Source: Paraburkholderia madseniana
Lineage (GTDB): Bacteria; Pseudomonadota; Gammaproteobacteria; Burkholderiales; Burkholderiaceae
Reading direction: 5' to 3'
Length of the DNA: 64,000 nt
NCBI RefSeq assembly: GCF_009690905.1
Contig: NZ_VOSW01000058.1
Span: forward strand, 1 to 64,000
In this document: in pieces, positions 8,443 to 16,595 of the stretch
How positions within the stretch are numbered: the stretch's first letter is position 1
Layout: every line of letters starts with the position of its first letter
Position numbers and translations under genes: made by a program
The notes under the pieces: generated by a model
The model's database searches: none
Told to the model about the DNA's origin: nothing
What the model saw: the letters and a program-made list of their open reading frames with translations, nothing else

Positions 8443-8895
8443 TCAGGTGGTCAGAAGGCGCAGTGCCGCAAGGGCTCCGACTGTGAGCGCCGCGGAGCCA
8501 AGCGTGGCGCACACGGTCCATGCGGCCAATTCGATTCGGCCGATACGACGACCGCGGCCGCGCTCTTCGCGCAAGACCTCGCGCAGCAGATCGCGGCTTC
8601 GTCCGTTGGCTTCGTCGTACTGCCTGAGCGATATCTCGCCAAGCAGTTGATCGCGGGCCTCCGAAAACCGTCCCGCTTCGGCCAGCACATCGGTGCTCGA
8701 TGCAGCGAACTGGTTGAGGAATTGCTCGTAGCGGGACGTGAAGCGCAGCAGCGTAAGTTCACCGTCGTCCTTGAACTGCTTGCCCGTGGTATCGAGCAGC
8801 TGGGACAGACCCTTCACGTCCCGTCGCAACAGCGATAGCTCACCCAGTACTGCGCCGATCAGTTCCTCGCGGATCGAATCGTCCGATGCGCCCAT
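8443..8895 (-). CDS. StbC-like plasmid stability protein
   Basis: A 150-residue protein of low complexity with a predicted helical cytoplasmic part. It has an Arg/Glu-rich stretch (SRDLLREVLREERGRGRR) and one C-terminal membrane segment (LAAWTVCATLGSAALTVGALAALRLL). The ATG overlaps the stop of the ParA-like gene (TGATG), so it is translationally coupled. In IncW R388 and related plasmids a small gene of unclear function, stbC, follows stbB; position and size suggest this is its counterpart. The assignment rests on synteny more than sequence. Confidence 0.55.
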   Translation of the reverse strand: MGASDDSIREELIGAVLGELSLLRRDVKGLSQLLDTTGKQFKDDGELTLLRFTSRYEQFLNQFAASSTDVLAEAGRFSEARDQLLGEISLRQYDEANGRSRDLLREVLREERGRGRRIGRIELAAWTVCATLGSAALTVGALAALRLLTT

Positions 8896-9608
8896 CAATG
8901 CACCACGAGTTCGAAGACTGCGTCCAGTTCGGTGGTTACCCGTGCGGCCAGACGTTTGATTGCAACCAGTTGGCGAATCTGTGCAAGATGTTCCTCGGGC
9001 TCTCCGCTCTCCATTGCTTCGGCGTTCATCGCGACATAGTCGGTCGGATCGTTGCGAATATCGATGATGGAGCGATCGAAAGCCTTGATCTTTTCGTAGA
9101 TAGGGTTCTCATACATCACCGCATCGCGATTCAAGACGAAATTGCGGTTTTCCGCGTAGTAGTCGAAAATTTTCGAGAAAATCTTTGACACGTCATCTTT
9201 CGGGGTGACCGTGTTAAACACAACGCGAATGCGGTTTGCCGGCACACCGATTTCTCCGGTGAGTGCGCGCAACGTCGAAATTGTATCGACCTGTTGTTTA
9301 AGCGCAGGAACGGTCGGTACGACGAAGGCATCGAAGTCTTCGTGAGAACCGTGATAGTCACGCATCAGCGAGACAAAGTCTTCGACATTCGATGCCCCGA
9401 TATCGACCACGGCATGCCGCAAGGTCATGAGTTTGTCCTGCAGTTCCCCAAATTCCTTCCCACGCATCGCCGATCCTTTTTCGCTGTCGTCTGAGTTGAT
9501 CGACTCGACAGGAATCACCTGGGCACCTTCCAGCCGTGGCGCGAGAAGGTGATGTGCAACGGTACTCTTTCCAACATTGCCTGAGAAGTTGATTACAGCG
9601 ATCTTCAT
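8895..9608 (-). CDS. stbB: StbB-like ParA-family ATPase
   Basis: A 237-residue ParA/MinD-type ATPase with a deviant Walker A, NFSGNVGKSTVAHHLLAP, near the N-terminus. It has a Walker B-like AVVDIGASNVEDF and a VPTVPALKQQVDTI segment. In R388, StbB acts with the DNA-binding StbA to balance vertical stability and conjugation. No clear stbA lies just upstream; the preceding gene is the LPD7-type protein, 76 bp away. An AGGAG lies 7 bases before the ATG. Confidence 0.75.
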   Translation of the reverse strand: MKIAVINFSGNVGKSTVAHHLLAPRLEGAQVIPVESINSDDSEKGSAMRGKEFGELQDKLMTLRHAVVDIGASNVEDFVSLMRDYHGSHEDFDAFVVPTVPALKQQVDTISTLRALTGEIGVPANRIRVVFNTVTPKDDVSKIFSKIFDYYAENRNFVLNRDAVMYENPIYEKIKAFDRSIIDIRNDPTDYVAMNAEAMESGEPEEHLAQIRQLVAIKRLAARVTTELDAVFELVVH

Positions 9609-9684
9609 GATGGTTTGCTCCTGTTGTTCGATTTGACGATGACGGTCGCGAGGTGATCGCGGCCGCCCGTTGTTCTCCCCCGCC

Positions 9685-11358
9685 TTATGGTTCCATTTCG
9701 AGCGTCGGCCCGTCGTGTTCGGCGGTCTGCGACTGCAGGTCCTGTCCGCGCTCCGGCGTCGCCTGTTGGGTGCCCTGCTGTGCTGCGTGAGCCTGGCCTC
9801 GCTGCTCCCGCTCGATCTGCTCGCGCACGGCCTCGATCGTTGCTTCGCTTACTTGAGGCATAGGCACGTCCAGTGGCCGGTTAGTTGCGCGCGCCTCGGC
9901 CACGGCGCTTTCGAACTCCCCCATCAGCTTCTCCTGCTGCTGCTCCGGCAGACCCTTGATCTCGTCACGCAGCACCTCGCGCGCGGCCTGCGCCTTGATG
10001 CGCTCGCGTGCCTCATCGAGCGTCTTCCGCTGTTCCTTCGAGTATTTCCAGTCTCCGTTCAGGAACCGCTCGCGTGCCTCATTAATCTGTCGGCGCTCAT
10101 CGGCGTCGCGGCGCGCGCTGGCCAGCGCTTCGCGCTGCTCGCGCGTGGGCAGGCCCGGCACATCGGGCGAGAACACCAGCCATTCGTTACGTCGGCTCTC
10201 GACTGACTTTGACGCGAGTTCGGTACCCTTCTCGTCGAACTGGCGCTGCTGCGCTGTTACCGTCTTGCTGCCGCCCTTTTCCAGCTCGATCCGCTGACCG
10301 GGCTGCACACCGCTTTCGCCGATCGCGCGCTCGATGTCCAGTCCCCAGACGGTGTGCTCGCCATCCTCTGTCCGCACCGTCGCGTAGTAGCTGTCGTTCT
10401 GCTTTTCATCGTGGTTGAACGGGGCGGGACCGTGCGCCACCAGCACCCCCGCCGTGACACCGGCCAGCGTTGGCGCGGTCTGAACGGGGCTCGCCGGCGC
10501 AGCTGCAGACGGTTGCGTGGCGGGCGTCGGGTTGCCTCTGGGCGCGGTGTTTTCACGTCCCGGAGTGGCCGGTTTCGCCGACTCCGGCGCGGCGGGTTTT
10601 TGCCCCACTGCGTCTGCTGCCTCCATCTTATTCGTGCGCGCCTTGTCCGTATCATTGGATTTGTCACCGGCCCCGATGCGCATCGCCTCGCGCGCAGCGG
10701 TCAGTACTGCCCGATCCTGCGCACCAGGCTTGAAGCCACGCGTCGGCACGCCAGCGAGTTCGGCGGCGATCCACGCCTGCCGCCGAAACTCTTCGCTGCC
10801 CTTAAGCTGCAGCTCACCCCAGTTCTTCGCCTTCGCGACTTCGACCATGTGTGCGATCACGTCGCGGTCCTCGCTGGCCGTCGACAGCGAGCGGCCCTTG
10901 TCCTCGAAGTGCACCGTCTCGCTTTTGCGATCGAGAAACTTGCCTTCATGCGCGACATACTGGTTAGTGACCGACTTCGGCACGTCATAGCCAGTCTTCT
11001 CGAAAACCGGTTTCGGGCGGATGGTGTTCTCCGGCCCATCGCCCTTCTTCCCGAGTGGCTTGCCGGTGCCGGCGGCCGGCTTCACCGACTCGTCGGTGGC
11101 TGTGCTGGTCGCTGCGTTGGGCAATGGGTCGCGTTTGAGAAGCTTCTCGACCTTCTCCCGATCGGCCGCGCGGATCTTCTTCAGGCGCTCTTCGGTTGCG
11201 TCATCGACCGGCGTTTCCGGACTGCCGGGCACGGCGCCCGCGTCCGGCTCGTTCGCCGGCGGCGTGACGCGCGCGCGGATGGTCGACGCATCGTCCGCGT
11301 TTGCCGCGTCGCGTTCGCGGTAGTCGATCCGGTCGGCGGGAAATTCGATCTCGTTCAT
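9685..11358 (-). CDS. LPD7-domain protein of the transfer region
   Basis: A 557-residue hydrophilic protein. The N-terminal ~150 residues are low-complexity. The centre (SVTNQYVAHEGKFLDRKSETVHFEDKG..., then AKNWGELQLKGSEEFRRQAWIAAELAGVPTRGFKP, residues ~125-205) matches the LPD7 domain found in plasmid relaxases and DNA-processing proteins. A later part (TVRTEDGEHTVWGLDIERAI) resembles a domain common in relaxase C-termini, and the C-terminal third is coiled-coil and rich in Glu, Arg and Gln. No HxHxH relaxase motif is present, so it is not itself the nickase. It overlaps the coupling-protein stop by 4 bp (ATGA). Confidence 0.75.
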   Translation of the reverse strand: MNEIEFPADRIDYRERDAANADDASTIRARVTPPANEPDAGAVPGSPETPVDDATEERLKKIRAADREKVEKLLKRDPLPNAATSTATDESVKPAAGTGKPLGKKGDGPENTIRPKPVFEKTGYDVPKSVTNQYVAHEGKFLDRKSETVHFEDKGRSLSTASEDRDVIAHMVEVAKAKNWGELQLKGSEEFRRQAWIAAELAGVPTRGFKPGAQDRAVLTAAREAMRIGAGDKSNDTDKARTNKMEAADAVGQKPAAPESAKPATPGRENTAPRGNPTPATQPSAAAPASPVQTAPTLAGVTAGVLVAHGPAPFNHDEKQNDSYYATVRTEDGEHTVWGLDIERAIGESGVQPGQRIELEKGGSKTVTAQQRQFDEKGTELASKSVESRRNEWLVFSPDVPGLPTREQREALASARRDADERRQINEARERFLNGDWKYSKEQRKTLDEARERIKAQAAREVLRDEIKGLPEQQQEKLMGEFESAVAEARATNRPLDVPMPQVSEATIEAVREQIEREQRGQAHAAQQGTQQATPERGQDLQSQTAEHDGPTLEMEP

Positions 11359-13136
11359 ACGGTCACTCCTTGCGGTTCAGGCTGTGATTGAGATGCTGCG
11401 GTTTGCGCCGACACGGCGGCGGCCGCGTCCGGCAGGACTTCTCGCAGATAAGGCATCAACTGGAAAAGCGACGCGCGGATGCTGTTACGGTTGGCGAGAT
11501 GAACAGGCGCGAGTACGCCGATCTCGTGCTCCCGGACGTCACGCGCCAGACCGGCCGACTGTGTGGCTGCGTCTGCGGCCGCCGCGGCCTGCTGCGCGCG
11601 GCGGGCCGCGTTCTGCGTCTGCCACCACTGCTCGACGTCGATCTTTGGCACGGGTGCGCACAGTTCGCGCGCGACGAACGCGGCGTGTTTCATCTGTACT
11701 TCATTGGGAAACTTCGGACCGAAACCGAACCAGGCGCGCCGGCGATTGGTTTTCTCCAGCTTCGCCATCACACCCCGCAGGTAAGGGCTCTGCCGCACGA
11801 GCCGGTCGACGAGCTCGGCGTCTTCATAGAAAAACGCCTTCTCGCACAGGATCGGCTCGCACCCCTCGATCGTGATGATCTGTTTGTTGTGCTTCAGCGC
11901 CCGCAGCTCCTGCGGCATCATCAGTGCCCTGCCGTGCTCCGACTCATTGGTGCTCGTCGACGAACTCCGCCCGCGACTGCGGTTACGCGAGCGCGCCATG
12001 TACGTGAAGGTCCCCAGCATCTTCGAGTACTCTTCCGATTCCTTGACCGTACGCGGCGCATACAGGCTGCGCATCTTGCAGTTGATCGCCAGCGTTTCGG
12101 CGCCGTGCTTGCCGTACAGCTTCGGATCCTCGATCTGGGACATGCCCTGAAAGATCAGCATCAGCCGGAGGTTGTAGCCAGCAATGAACGGGTTGGCCGT
12201 ATCGATGATGTCGATCTTGCCGGGCGCTGCAAATTCGTCCAGGATCAGCGCGCACTGGTATTTGAGCGCAGGATTCTCGGCAGGCAGCTCGCGCGTGTTC
12301 AGGTCGATCAGCTGCGAGAAAAAGAGATTGACCAGCAGCGCGCCGGCCTTCAGGTCGCCCGGCTTGATGCCCACATAGATCGACATGCGCTTTTTGCGCA
12401 CATCGGCCAGATCGAAGTCCGAGCGGCTGGTTGCCGCGTCGACCACCGGATTGCTGAAGACGTTCAGCGGCGCGGTCATCGTCGATACGATGTTCGCGAA
12501 CGCTTCCTTCGACTGCGACAGGAAGCGGTTCAGCGCATCGAGACATTCGAAGGTGAGCGCCGGCAGCCCGTCAGTCGCATGCGCTGCATCGGCACGCGTG
12601 CTGACGATCGACGAGACGTGTTCACGGATCGCCCTGCCCTTGCCGGAGGCCTGCCGCAGCACCTCGCCGAACGTGCATGGCAGCGAGGGCGTTTCCAGCA
12701 GATACAGCACGATCCCGATGAACAGGTTGCGGGCGTTGTCGTTCCAGTACTTCAGCCGTGCATCGACGTTGGACGGATACAGGTGTTCGCCGATCGTCAT
12801 CACGTCGCCAACGCGCGCATAGGCGGGTCGGCTGGCGATGTATTCGAGCGGGTTGTAAGCGTGCGAGCGGCCGTCTTCCGAGAAAGGCGCCCACAGGTAG
12901 GTTTCGTGGCCGCATGCCCGCCGGTAGCCGGACGTATAGTGGTAGTTCTCTTCCTTGATGTCCTCGACCACGGCCGAATCGGGATAGGTGAGAAGATTCG
13001 GGATCACGAGCGACGTGCCCTTGCCGGAGCGGGTGCCGGCGGCAGCCATCAGAAAATCCTGGCCGTAATACTTCAGGTATTCACCCTTGTACTTGCCGAC
13101 AATGAACGGCGGATACAGATGTTGTGAAATGGTCAT
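11355..13136 (-). CDS. virD4: VirD4/TraG coupling protein, motor part
   Basis: The type IV coupling protein brings the relaxase-DNA complex to the secretion channel. This 593-residue product begins directly at the ATPase region: IVGKYKGEYLKYYGQDFLMAAAGTRSGKG (Walker A, residues ~33-43) and VIPNLLTYPDSAVVEDIKEEN (Walker B region). It continues with QCALILDEFAAPGKID and GMSQIEDPKLYGKHG. It lacks the N-terminal membrane anchor, which is encoded separately by 13139-13495 immediately upstream. Only 2 bp separate that stop from this ATG, and GAGAGG lies upstream, so translation is coupled. See the finding on the split coupling protein. Confidence 0.88.
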   Translation of the reverse strand: MTISQHLYPPFIVGKYKGEYLKYYGQDFLMAAAGTRSGKGTSLVIPNLLTYPDSAVVEDIKEENYHYTSGYRRACGHETYLWAPFSEDGRSHAYNPLEYIASRPAYARVGDVMTIGEHLYPSNVDARLKYWNDNARNLFIGIVLYLLETPSLPCTFGEVLRQASGKGRAIREHVSSIVSTRADAAHATDGLPALTFECLDALNRFLSQSKEAFANIVSTMTAPLNVFSNPVVDAATSRSDFDLADVRKKRMSIYVGIKPGDLKAGALLVNLFFSQLIDLNTRELPAENPALKYQCALILDEFAAPGKIDIIDTANPFIAGYNLRLMLIFQGMSQIEDPKLYGKHGAETLAINCKMRSLYAPRTVKESEEYSKMLGTFTYMARSRNRSRGRSSSTSTNESEHGRALMMPQELRALKHNKQIITIEGCEPILCEKAFFYEDAELVDRLVRQSPYLRGVMAKLEKTNRRRAWFGFGPKFPNEVQMKHAAFVARELCAPVPKIDVEQWWQTQNAARRAQQAAAAADAATQSAGLARDVREHEIGVLAPVHLANRNSIRASLFQLMPYLREVLPDAAAAVSAQTAASQSQPEPQGVTV

Positions 13137-13138
13137 GG

Positions 13139-13495
13139 TTATTTCCTCTCCAGCAGGCCTGCTTTCACAATGTCGTTACGGGTTGCGAACCGGGCCTCGC
13201 CAAACTGGGCGAGGCGCTTGCGGCCCGACACGAGCGCCATCGTGATCACGACCACTGGCAGGCCGGTGATGACCACCGACAGCAGCGTGCACACCTTGAG
13301 CGCGCGCACCACCGCAGGCACGTCACCGTAGGCATGCCAGTAGTCGTACAGCGTGAACACGCCCGCGCTGCCCTCCGGCAGCTTCTGCATCTTCGTGAAA
13401 AGCTGGCCGCCTGCGAACTGGCCGAGGAACGCGAAGCCGCACAGGATCAGCAGGAAGACCGCCATGGGGATCAGAATTCGAAACGGCTTCGGCAT
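13139..13495 (-). CDS. VirD4 N-terminal membrane part (separate gene)
   Basis: A 118-residue membrane protein with two transmembrane segments: PFRILIPMAVFLLILCGFAFLG, and VCTLLSVVITGLPVVVITMAL at residues ~65-88. It ends ...AQFGEARFATRNDIVKAGLL. That final motif is the conserved stretch (HGSARFAT...DI..AGLL) found after the second membrane helix of intact TraG/VirD4 proteins, just before the motor domain. Gene order and sequence show it is the missing N-terminal part of the protein encoded at 11355-13136. It could be a natural split or a single frameshift. Confidence 0.82.
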   Translation of the reverse strand: MPKPFRILIPMAVFLLILCGFAFLGQFAGGQLFTKMQKLPEGSAGVFTLYDYWHAYGDVPAVVRALKVCTLLSVVITGLPVVVITMALVSGRKRLAQFGEARFATRNDIVKAGLLERK

Positions 13496-13504
13496 GGTCG
13501 GTCC

Positions 13505-14065
13505 TCAGTGGGTGGCTGCATCGCTATCGACCTCAAATTCGGCCGCGTCAAATCCGACGATCGGCTTCGCAGGGAACCCGCCGGCCTGATCGGCGGCCGC
13601 GATCAGCACATGCAGGCCTGCGGCCGTCTCGTCGTCGCAGTGTTCGAGTACGCGCTGCGCGGCGCGAAGGACCGGCATGCGGGCACGAAGGCGCTCGGCG
13701 CTCGCATAGGCATGGCGTGCGAAATTGAGCGGTCTGTCAGCAAGGAGCCGGTCCAGCACCGCGCGATCGTCCTCTCCGAAGGTGAACGTCAGCGGCGGCT
13801 GGCCGGTCTCGCCCACCGTCTGGCTGTTCTGCCAGGTTGTTTCCGGCGTCATGCGCTCGGCGAGCTCGAGCAGCCGCAGCCCGATTTCCAGCACCGTGCG
13901 TCGACGGACCGAAAAGTTAGCGGCGACACGGCCGCCCGGTTTGCCACTCGCCTTAACGTCGCGCACCGCGAACGTCACGTGATCCGGGTGATCCGGCGCA
14001 TAACCGTTGCCGTCCTCGATGCAGATCCACTTTTCGCCAATGCGGAATTTCAGATGCGTTGTCAT
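13505..14065 (-). CDS. Hypothetical protein of the transfer region
   Basis: A 186-residue soluble acidic protein with no signal peptide or membrane segment and no family I recognise. It opens MTTHLKFRIGEKWICIEDG and has a helical middle (TVLEIGLRLLELAERM, ADRPLNFARHAYASAERLRARMPVLRAAQRVLEHC). It overlaps its upstream neighbour by 4 bp (ATGA) and lies 9 bp before the coupling-protein gene, so it is an operon member. Coding is supported by this tight packing. Confidence 0.7.
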   Translation of the reverse strand: MTTHLKFRIGEKWICIEDGNGYAPDHPDHVTFAVRDVKASGKPGGRVAANFSVRRRTVLEIGLRLLELAERMTPETTWQNSQTVGETGQPPLTFTFGEDDRAVLDRLLADRPLNFARHAYASAERLRARMPVLRAAQRVLEHCDDETAAGLHVLIAAADQAGGFPAKPIVGFDAAEFEVDSDAATH

Positions 14066-14352
14066 GCGGCCATCTCCTGTTGTTGCAGATGCGCGGTGAG
14101 GTCGCGATGCAGGCGCATCGCGTCGCGCACGTTATCGAAGGGTCCGTGGAACTGGTTGCTGTTGGCCGCCGTACAGCGATCGATCGGCTCCCACAGCAGG
14201 TAGCGCCACTCGTCATAGACTGAGTACCGCGCGATCGTCCAGCCCGACGGGTGGACCAGCCCAAAGTCGCCGGACGGTCGCCATTTGCACTGACTGTCAT
14301 CGGTCGCGTCCGCGGCATCGACAATCGCGGGAACCGGAAGATCTGCCTTCAT
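14062..14352 (-). CDS. Small hypothetical protein of the transfer region
   Basis: A 96-residue soluble protein beginning MKADLPVPAIVDAADATDD, with an aromatic-rich core (WTIARYSVYDEWRYLLWEPIDR) and a helical C-terminus (NVRDAMRLHRDLTAHLQQQ). The start is set by a 4-bp overlap with the preceding DUF3717 gene. Family unknown. Confidence 0.68.
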   Translation of the reverse strand: MKADLPVPAIVDAADATDDSQCKWRPSGDFGLVHPSGWTIARYSVYDEWRYLLWEPIDRCTAANSNQFHGPFDNVRDAMRLHRDLTAHLQQQEMAA

Positions 14353-14576
14353 TGCGGGAACTCTCCGGGTGGATCGGCGGACAGGATCCGCAGGGCGTCG
14401 CGCTGCGCGTCGTCCAGCCCGGCATCGGTGATACCCTCGCGGCCGTGCACGATCACGGCGCCGTAGAGCCGCGCCAGCGCTCGGGCCTCTGTGCTGGCAG
14501 CAAATGCTTCGTCCGACGGCGAACGCATGCGCCATCCCTCGATCGCCGCCTCGATATCGCTGATCGCGAAGTTCAT
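14349..14576 (-). CDS. DUF3717-family small protein
   Basis: A 75-residue protein: MNFAISDIEAAIEGWRMRSPS...EARALARLYGAVIVHGREGI. This matches the compact DUF3717 pattern (IxxxExAIxxWRxRxPS, then RALAxxYxxMI) that is widespread in Burkholderiales and of unknown function. It overlaps both neighbours by 4 bp in the transfer operon. Confidence 0.72.
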   Translation of the reverse strand: MNFAISDIEAAIEGWRMRSPSDEAFAASTEARALARLYGAVIVHGREGITDAGLDDAQRDALRILSADPPGEFPQ

Positions 14577-14836
14577 ACACGGTCCTCCCTGCGGACGAGC
14601 CAGTGCGCCGTGAAACCGCGCGCCCACGACGCCGTATAGACAAAGCACAGCGCGAGCACGCCGTACTGATGCGCTCGCCACGCCATGTCGAACCAGAACG
14701 GCTGCGCGGCCAGCCCGAAGATGCAGGCCCAGCGTCGCCAGTGCGCACGCCGGTCCTGCGACAGAAACACGGCGAGCGCACCGCACAGGCTGATCGCGAT
14801 CTGTTCGATCATCTGCGCTGCGGCATCGGCGCTCAT
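14573..14836 (-). CDS. Small inner-membrane protein of the transfer operon
   Basis: An 87-residue protein with two to three hydrophobic segments (IAISLCGALAVFL; RRWACIFGLAAQPFWFDMAW; GVLALCFVYTASWARGF) and a positively charged C-terminus. The ATG at 14836 overlaps the virB11 stop by 4 bp. No family recognised; position suggests a role in or near the secretion channel. Confidence 0.65.
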   Translation of the reverse strand: MSADAAAQMIEQIAISLCGALAVFLSQDRRAHWRRWACIFGLAAQPFWFDMAWRAHQYGVLALCFVYTASWARGFTAHWLVRREDRV

Positions 14837-15870
14837 GAGACACAACCCAGCAGCTGCGCCTTGCCGATCGGGTCGTACCAGAGCTCGGTGAGCCGCTTGT
14901 TGCGCATGAAGAGAACCAGATCAACCGTTACGCGCACCTGTTCCATGATGAATTGCCAGTCGAGCGTCTGGCCGACGGCGCTCTGCTTGACCAGCGTCGC
15001 GATGCGCGACGGTGCCGAGCGCGCATCGTTGCAATGCACGGTCGTGATGCCGCCGGGCGTGCCCGTATTGAGCAGCGTCATGTAGTCCCACGTCTCGTCG
15101 CCGCGCAGCTCGGCAAGGAACACGCGGTCAAACTTCATGCGCAGCGTGGAGCGCACCAGTTCCTTCGCCGGCAGCGTGTCGCTGAAAAACATATGCACGC
15201 GGTTCGTGTGGTTCGGCAGCGACAGCTCCGGCGTGTCCTCGATCGTGCCGATCCGCTCGTCGGACGAGACGAGGTCTGAGAGCGCCTTGTTCAGCGTGGT
15301 CTTGCCGGAGCCGGTGCCGCCGGCGAGCACAATGTTCAACCGGTTGGCAACCGCAAGCTCGAGCATGCGCGTGACGTTGCGCTGACCTTTCGCCTCGAGC
15401 ATCTCGAGCTCGAACGGCTGCAGGTCCAGCGACTGGGACATGTCGCGGCGCGGCGACACGTCCCGATAGCCCTCGAACCAGCCGTTGCGCTCGTACTCGG
15501 CGACCGAGAAGCGCACGTCTGACGGGATCCGGATCGTTATGGATATCGTGTCCTGCTCGCAGGCCGGCTGCATCAGCACGTGTCCACGTTGGCCCTCGGG
15601 CAGGACCACCGGATGAATCGGCTCCTTTGTCGAGAACTTGCCGCCCTTCATCACCGTCAGCGCGTTGGCGAGCTTGAAGCACGCATCGAGCGAGCAGGCC
15701 GGTGCATCGTGCCGTCGCCATCCGGCACTGCCCTGTGTCCAGATCTCACCGGGACGGTTGATCGCAACTTCGGTGAGGCTCCCGTCGAAGAAGTTCGAGA
15801 TGCCCATCTGTTTGAGAAAGCTGCGGGCGATCGTGCCCTTCTCGATCACATCGATTACGACTGCGCTCAT
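14833..15870 (-). CDS. virB11: VirB11-type secretion ATPase
   Basis: Hexameric traffic ATPase of the type IV secretion system, 345 residues. Walker A is IVLAGGTGSGKTTLNKAL at about residues 179-196, the Asp box is IGTIEDTPEL, Walker B is DRVFLAELRGDETWDYM, and the His box is GITTVHCNDARSAPSR. The start MSAVVIDVIEKG is chosen because AGGAG lies 6 bases upstream. It powers pilus assembly and DNA transfer together with VirB4 and VirD4. Confidence 0.95.
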   Translation of the reverse strand: MSAVVIDVIEKGTIARSFLKQMGISNFFDGSLTEVAINRPGEIWTQGSAGWRRHDAPACSLDACFKLANALTVMKGGKFSTKEPIHPVVLPEGQRGHVLMQPACEQDTISITIRIPSDVRFSVAEYERNGWFEGYRDVSPRRDMSQSLDLQPFELEMLEAKGQRNVTRMLELAVANRLNIVLAGGTGSGKTTLNKALSDLVSSDERIGTIEDTPELSLPNHTNRVHMFFSDTLPAKELVRSTLRMKFDRVFLAELRGDETWDYMTLLNTGTPGGITTVHCNDARSAPSRIATLVKQSAVGQTLDWQFIMEQVRVTVDLVLFMRNKRLTELWYDPIGKAQLLGCVS

Positions 15871-15924
15871 TCGCACTCCTTTCTGGTTCAGGGTCACATC
15901 CGTTCAACATGGTGCCGCGCAGAA

Positions 15925-16584
15925 TCAACGAGGCGTGGTGCCCGTATCCTGCGGCTCGATCTGCACTGACACGCGATACGGGCGGCGATCATCCGGCACG
16001 CTGCTGGCCAGCTCGCGGAGCGTTTGCGCCGGCGACGTGGAAACCACGGTTGCGCTCAGAGGCGCGGCCGGCCGGGTCAATCTCCAGGCAGCACCGCCAA
16101 TCGCCGCTGCGCAGAGCCCCGTTGCAAGCAGGATTCGTGATGTGCGTGGCGCAAGGCGTTGGGGAATCGGTGCGGGTTCGGCCGATTGACGGTTAGTTGC
16201 GTATGATTCCGTTGCGTTACCGACCGCGTGATTGGCTGGCTCATCGAGCGACGGCAACGCGCTGTCGCCCCACTCCGAGATCGTCAGCCCGATACGCGCC
16301 CCTACAATGCGCAACAGGTTGCGCCGGAGCGGCGCTGACATGTCGTCGATCCGGCACCCGTCGAGGGTCATGCAATCCTCGAACGCGTGCTCGTCGGCAA
16401 TCTGCCGAAGTGGCAAGGCATCGGGAACAACACGCGCACGCCGTGCATCGACTCGGTCGGCCAGCTGTCGGACCGTGTTGCCGTAGAAACAGAAACGCAG
16501 TGCGTTGCGTAGTTTGGTCTCGAACATGTCGCGATCGAGACCATGCAACGGGAAGTCGTTCGGGTAGGTGATCTTCAGGTTCAT
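15925..16584 (-). CDS. Hypothetical membrane-anchored protein between virB10 and virB11
   Basis: A 219-residue protein. The N-terminal ~130 residues are soluble (MNLKITYPNDFPLHGLDRDMFETKLRNAL...). One membrane segment, RILLATGLCAAAIGGAAWRL, lies at about residues 147-166, followed by a short periplasmic tail. Its upstream neighbour virB10 stops at 16596, 11 bp before this ATG, so they are co-transcribed. I do not recognise the family. Confidence 0.68.
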   Translation of the reverse strand: MNLKITYPNDFPLHGLDRDMFETKLRNALRFCFYGNTVRQLADRVDARRARVVPDALPLRQIADEHAFEDCMTLDGCRIDDMSAPLRRNLLRIVGARIGLTISEWGDSALPSLDEPANHAVGNATESYATNRQSAEPAPIPQRLAPRTSRILLATGLCAAAIGGAAWRLTRPAAPLSATVVSTSPAQTLRELASSVPDDRRPYRVSVQIEPQDTGTTPR

Positions 16585-16595
16585 GGGTCCGCTCC

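Noticed and set aside
9685-11358. Considered as the conjugative relaxase
   Set aside because: Lacks the N-terminal Tyr and HxHxH motifs; only accessory LPD7-type regions are visible.
11388-13127. 579-codon plus-strand frame opposite the coupling protein
   Set aside because: Antisense shadow of virD4; composition is Arg/His-rich and lacks any motif.
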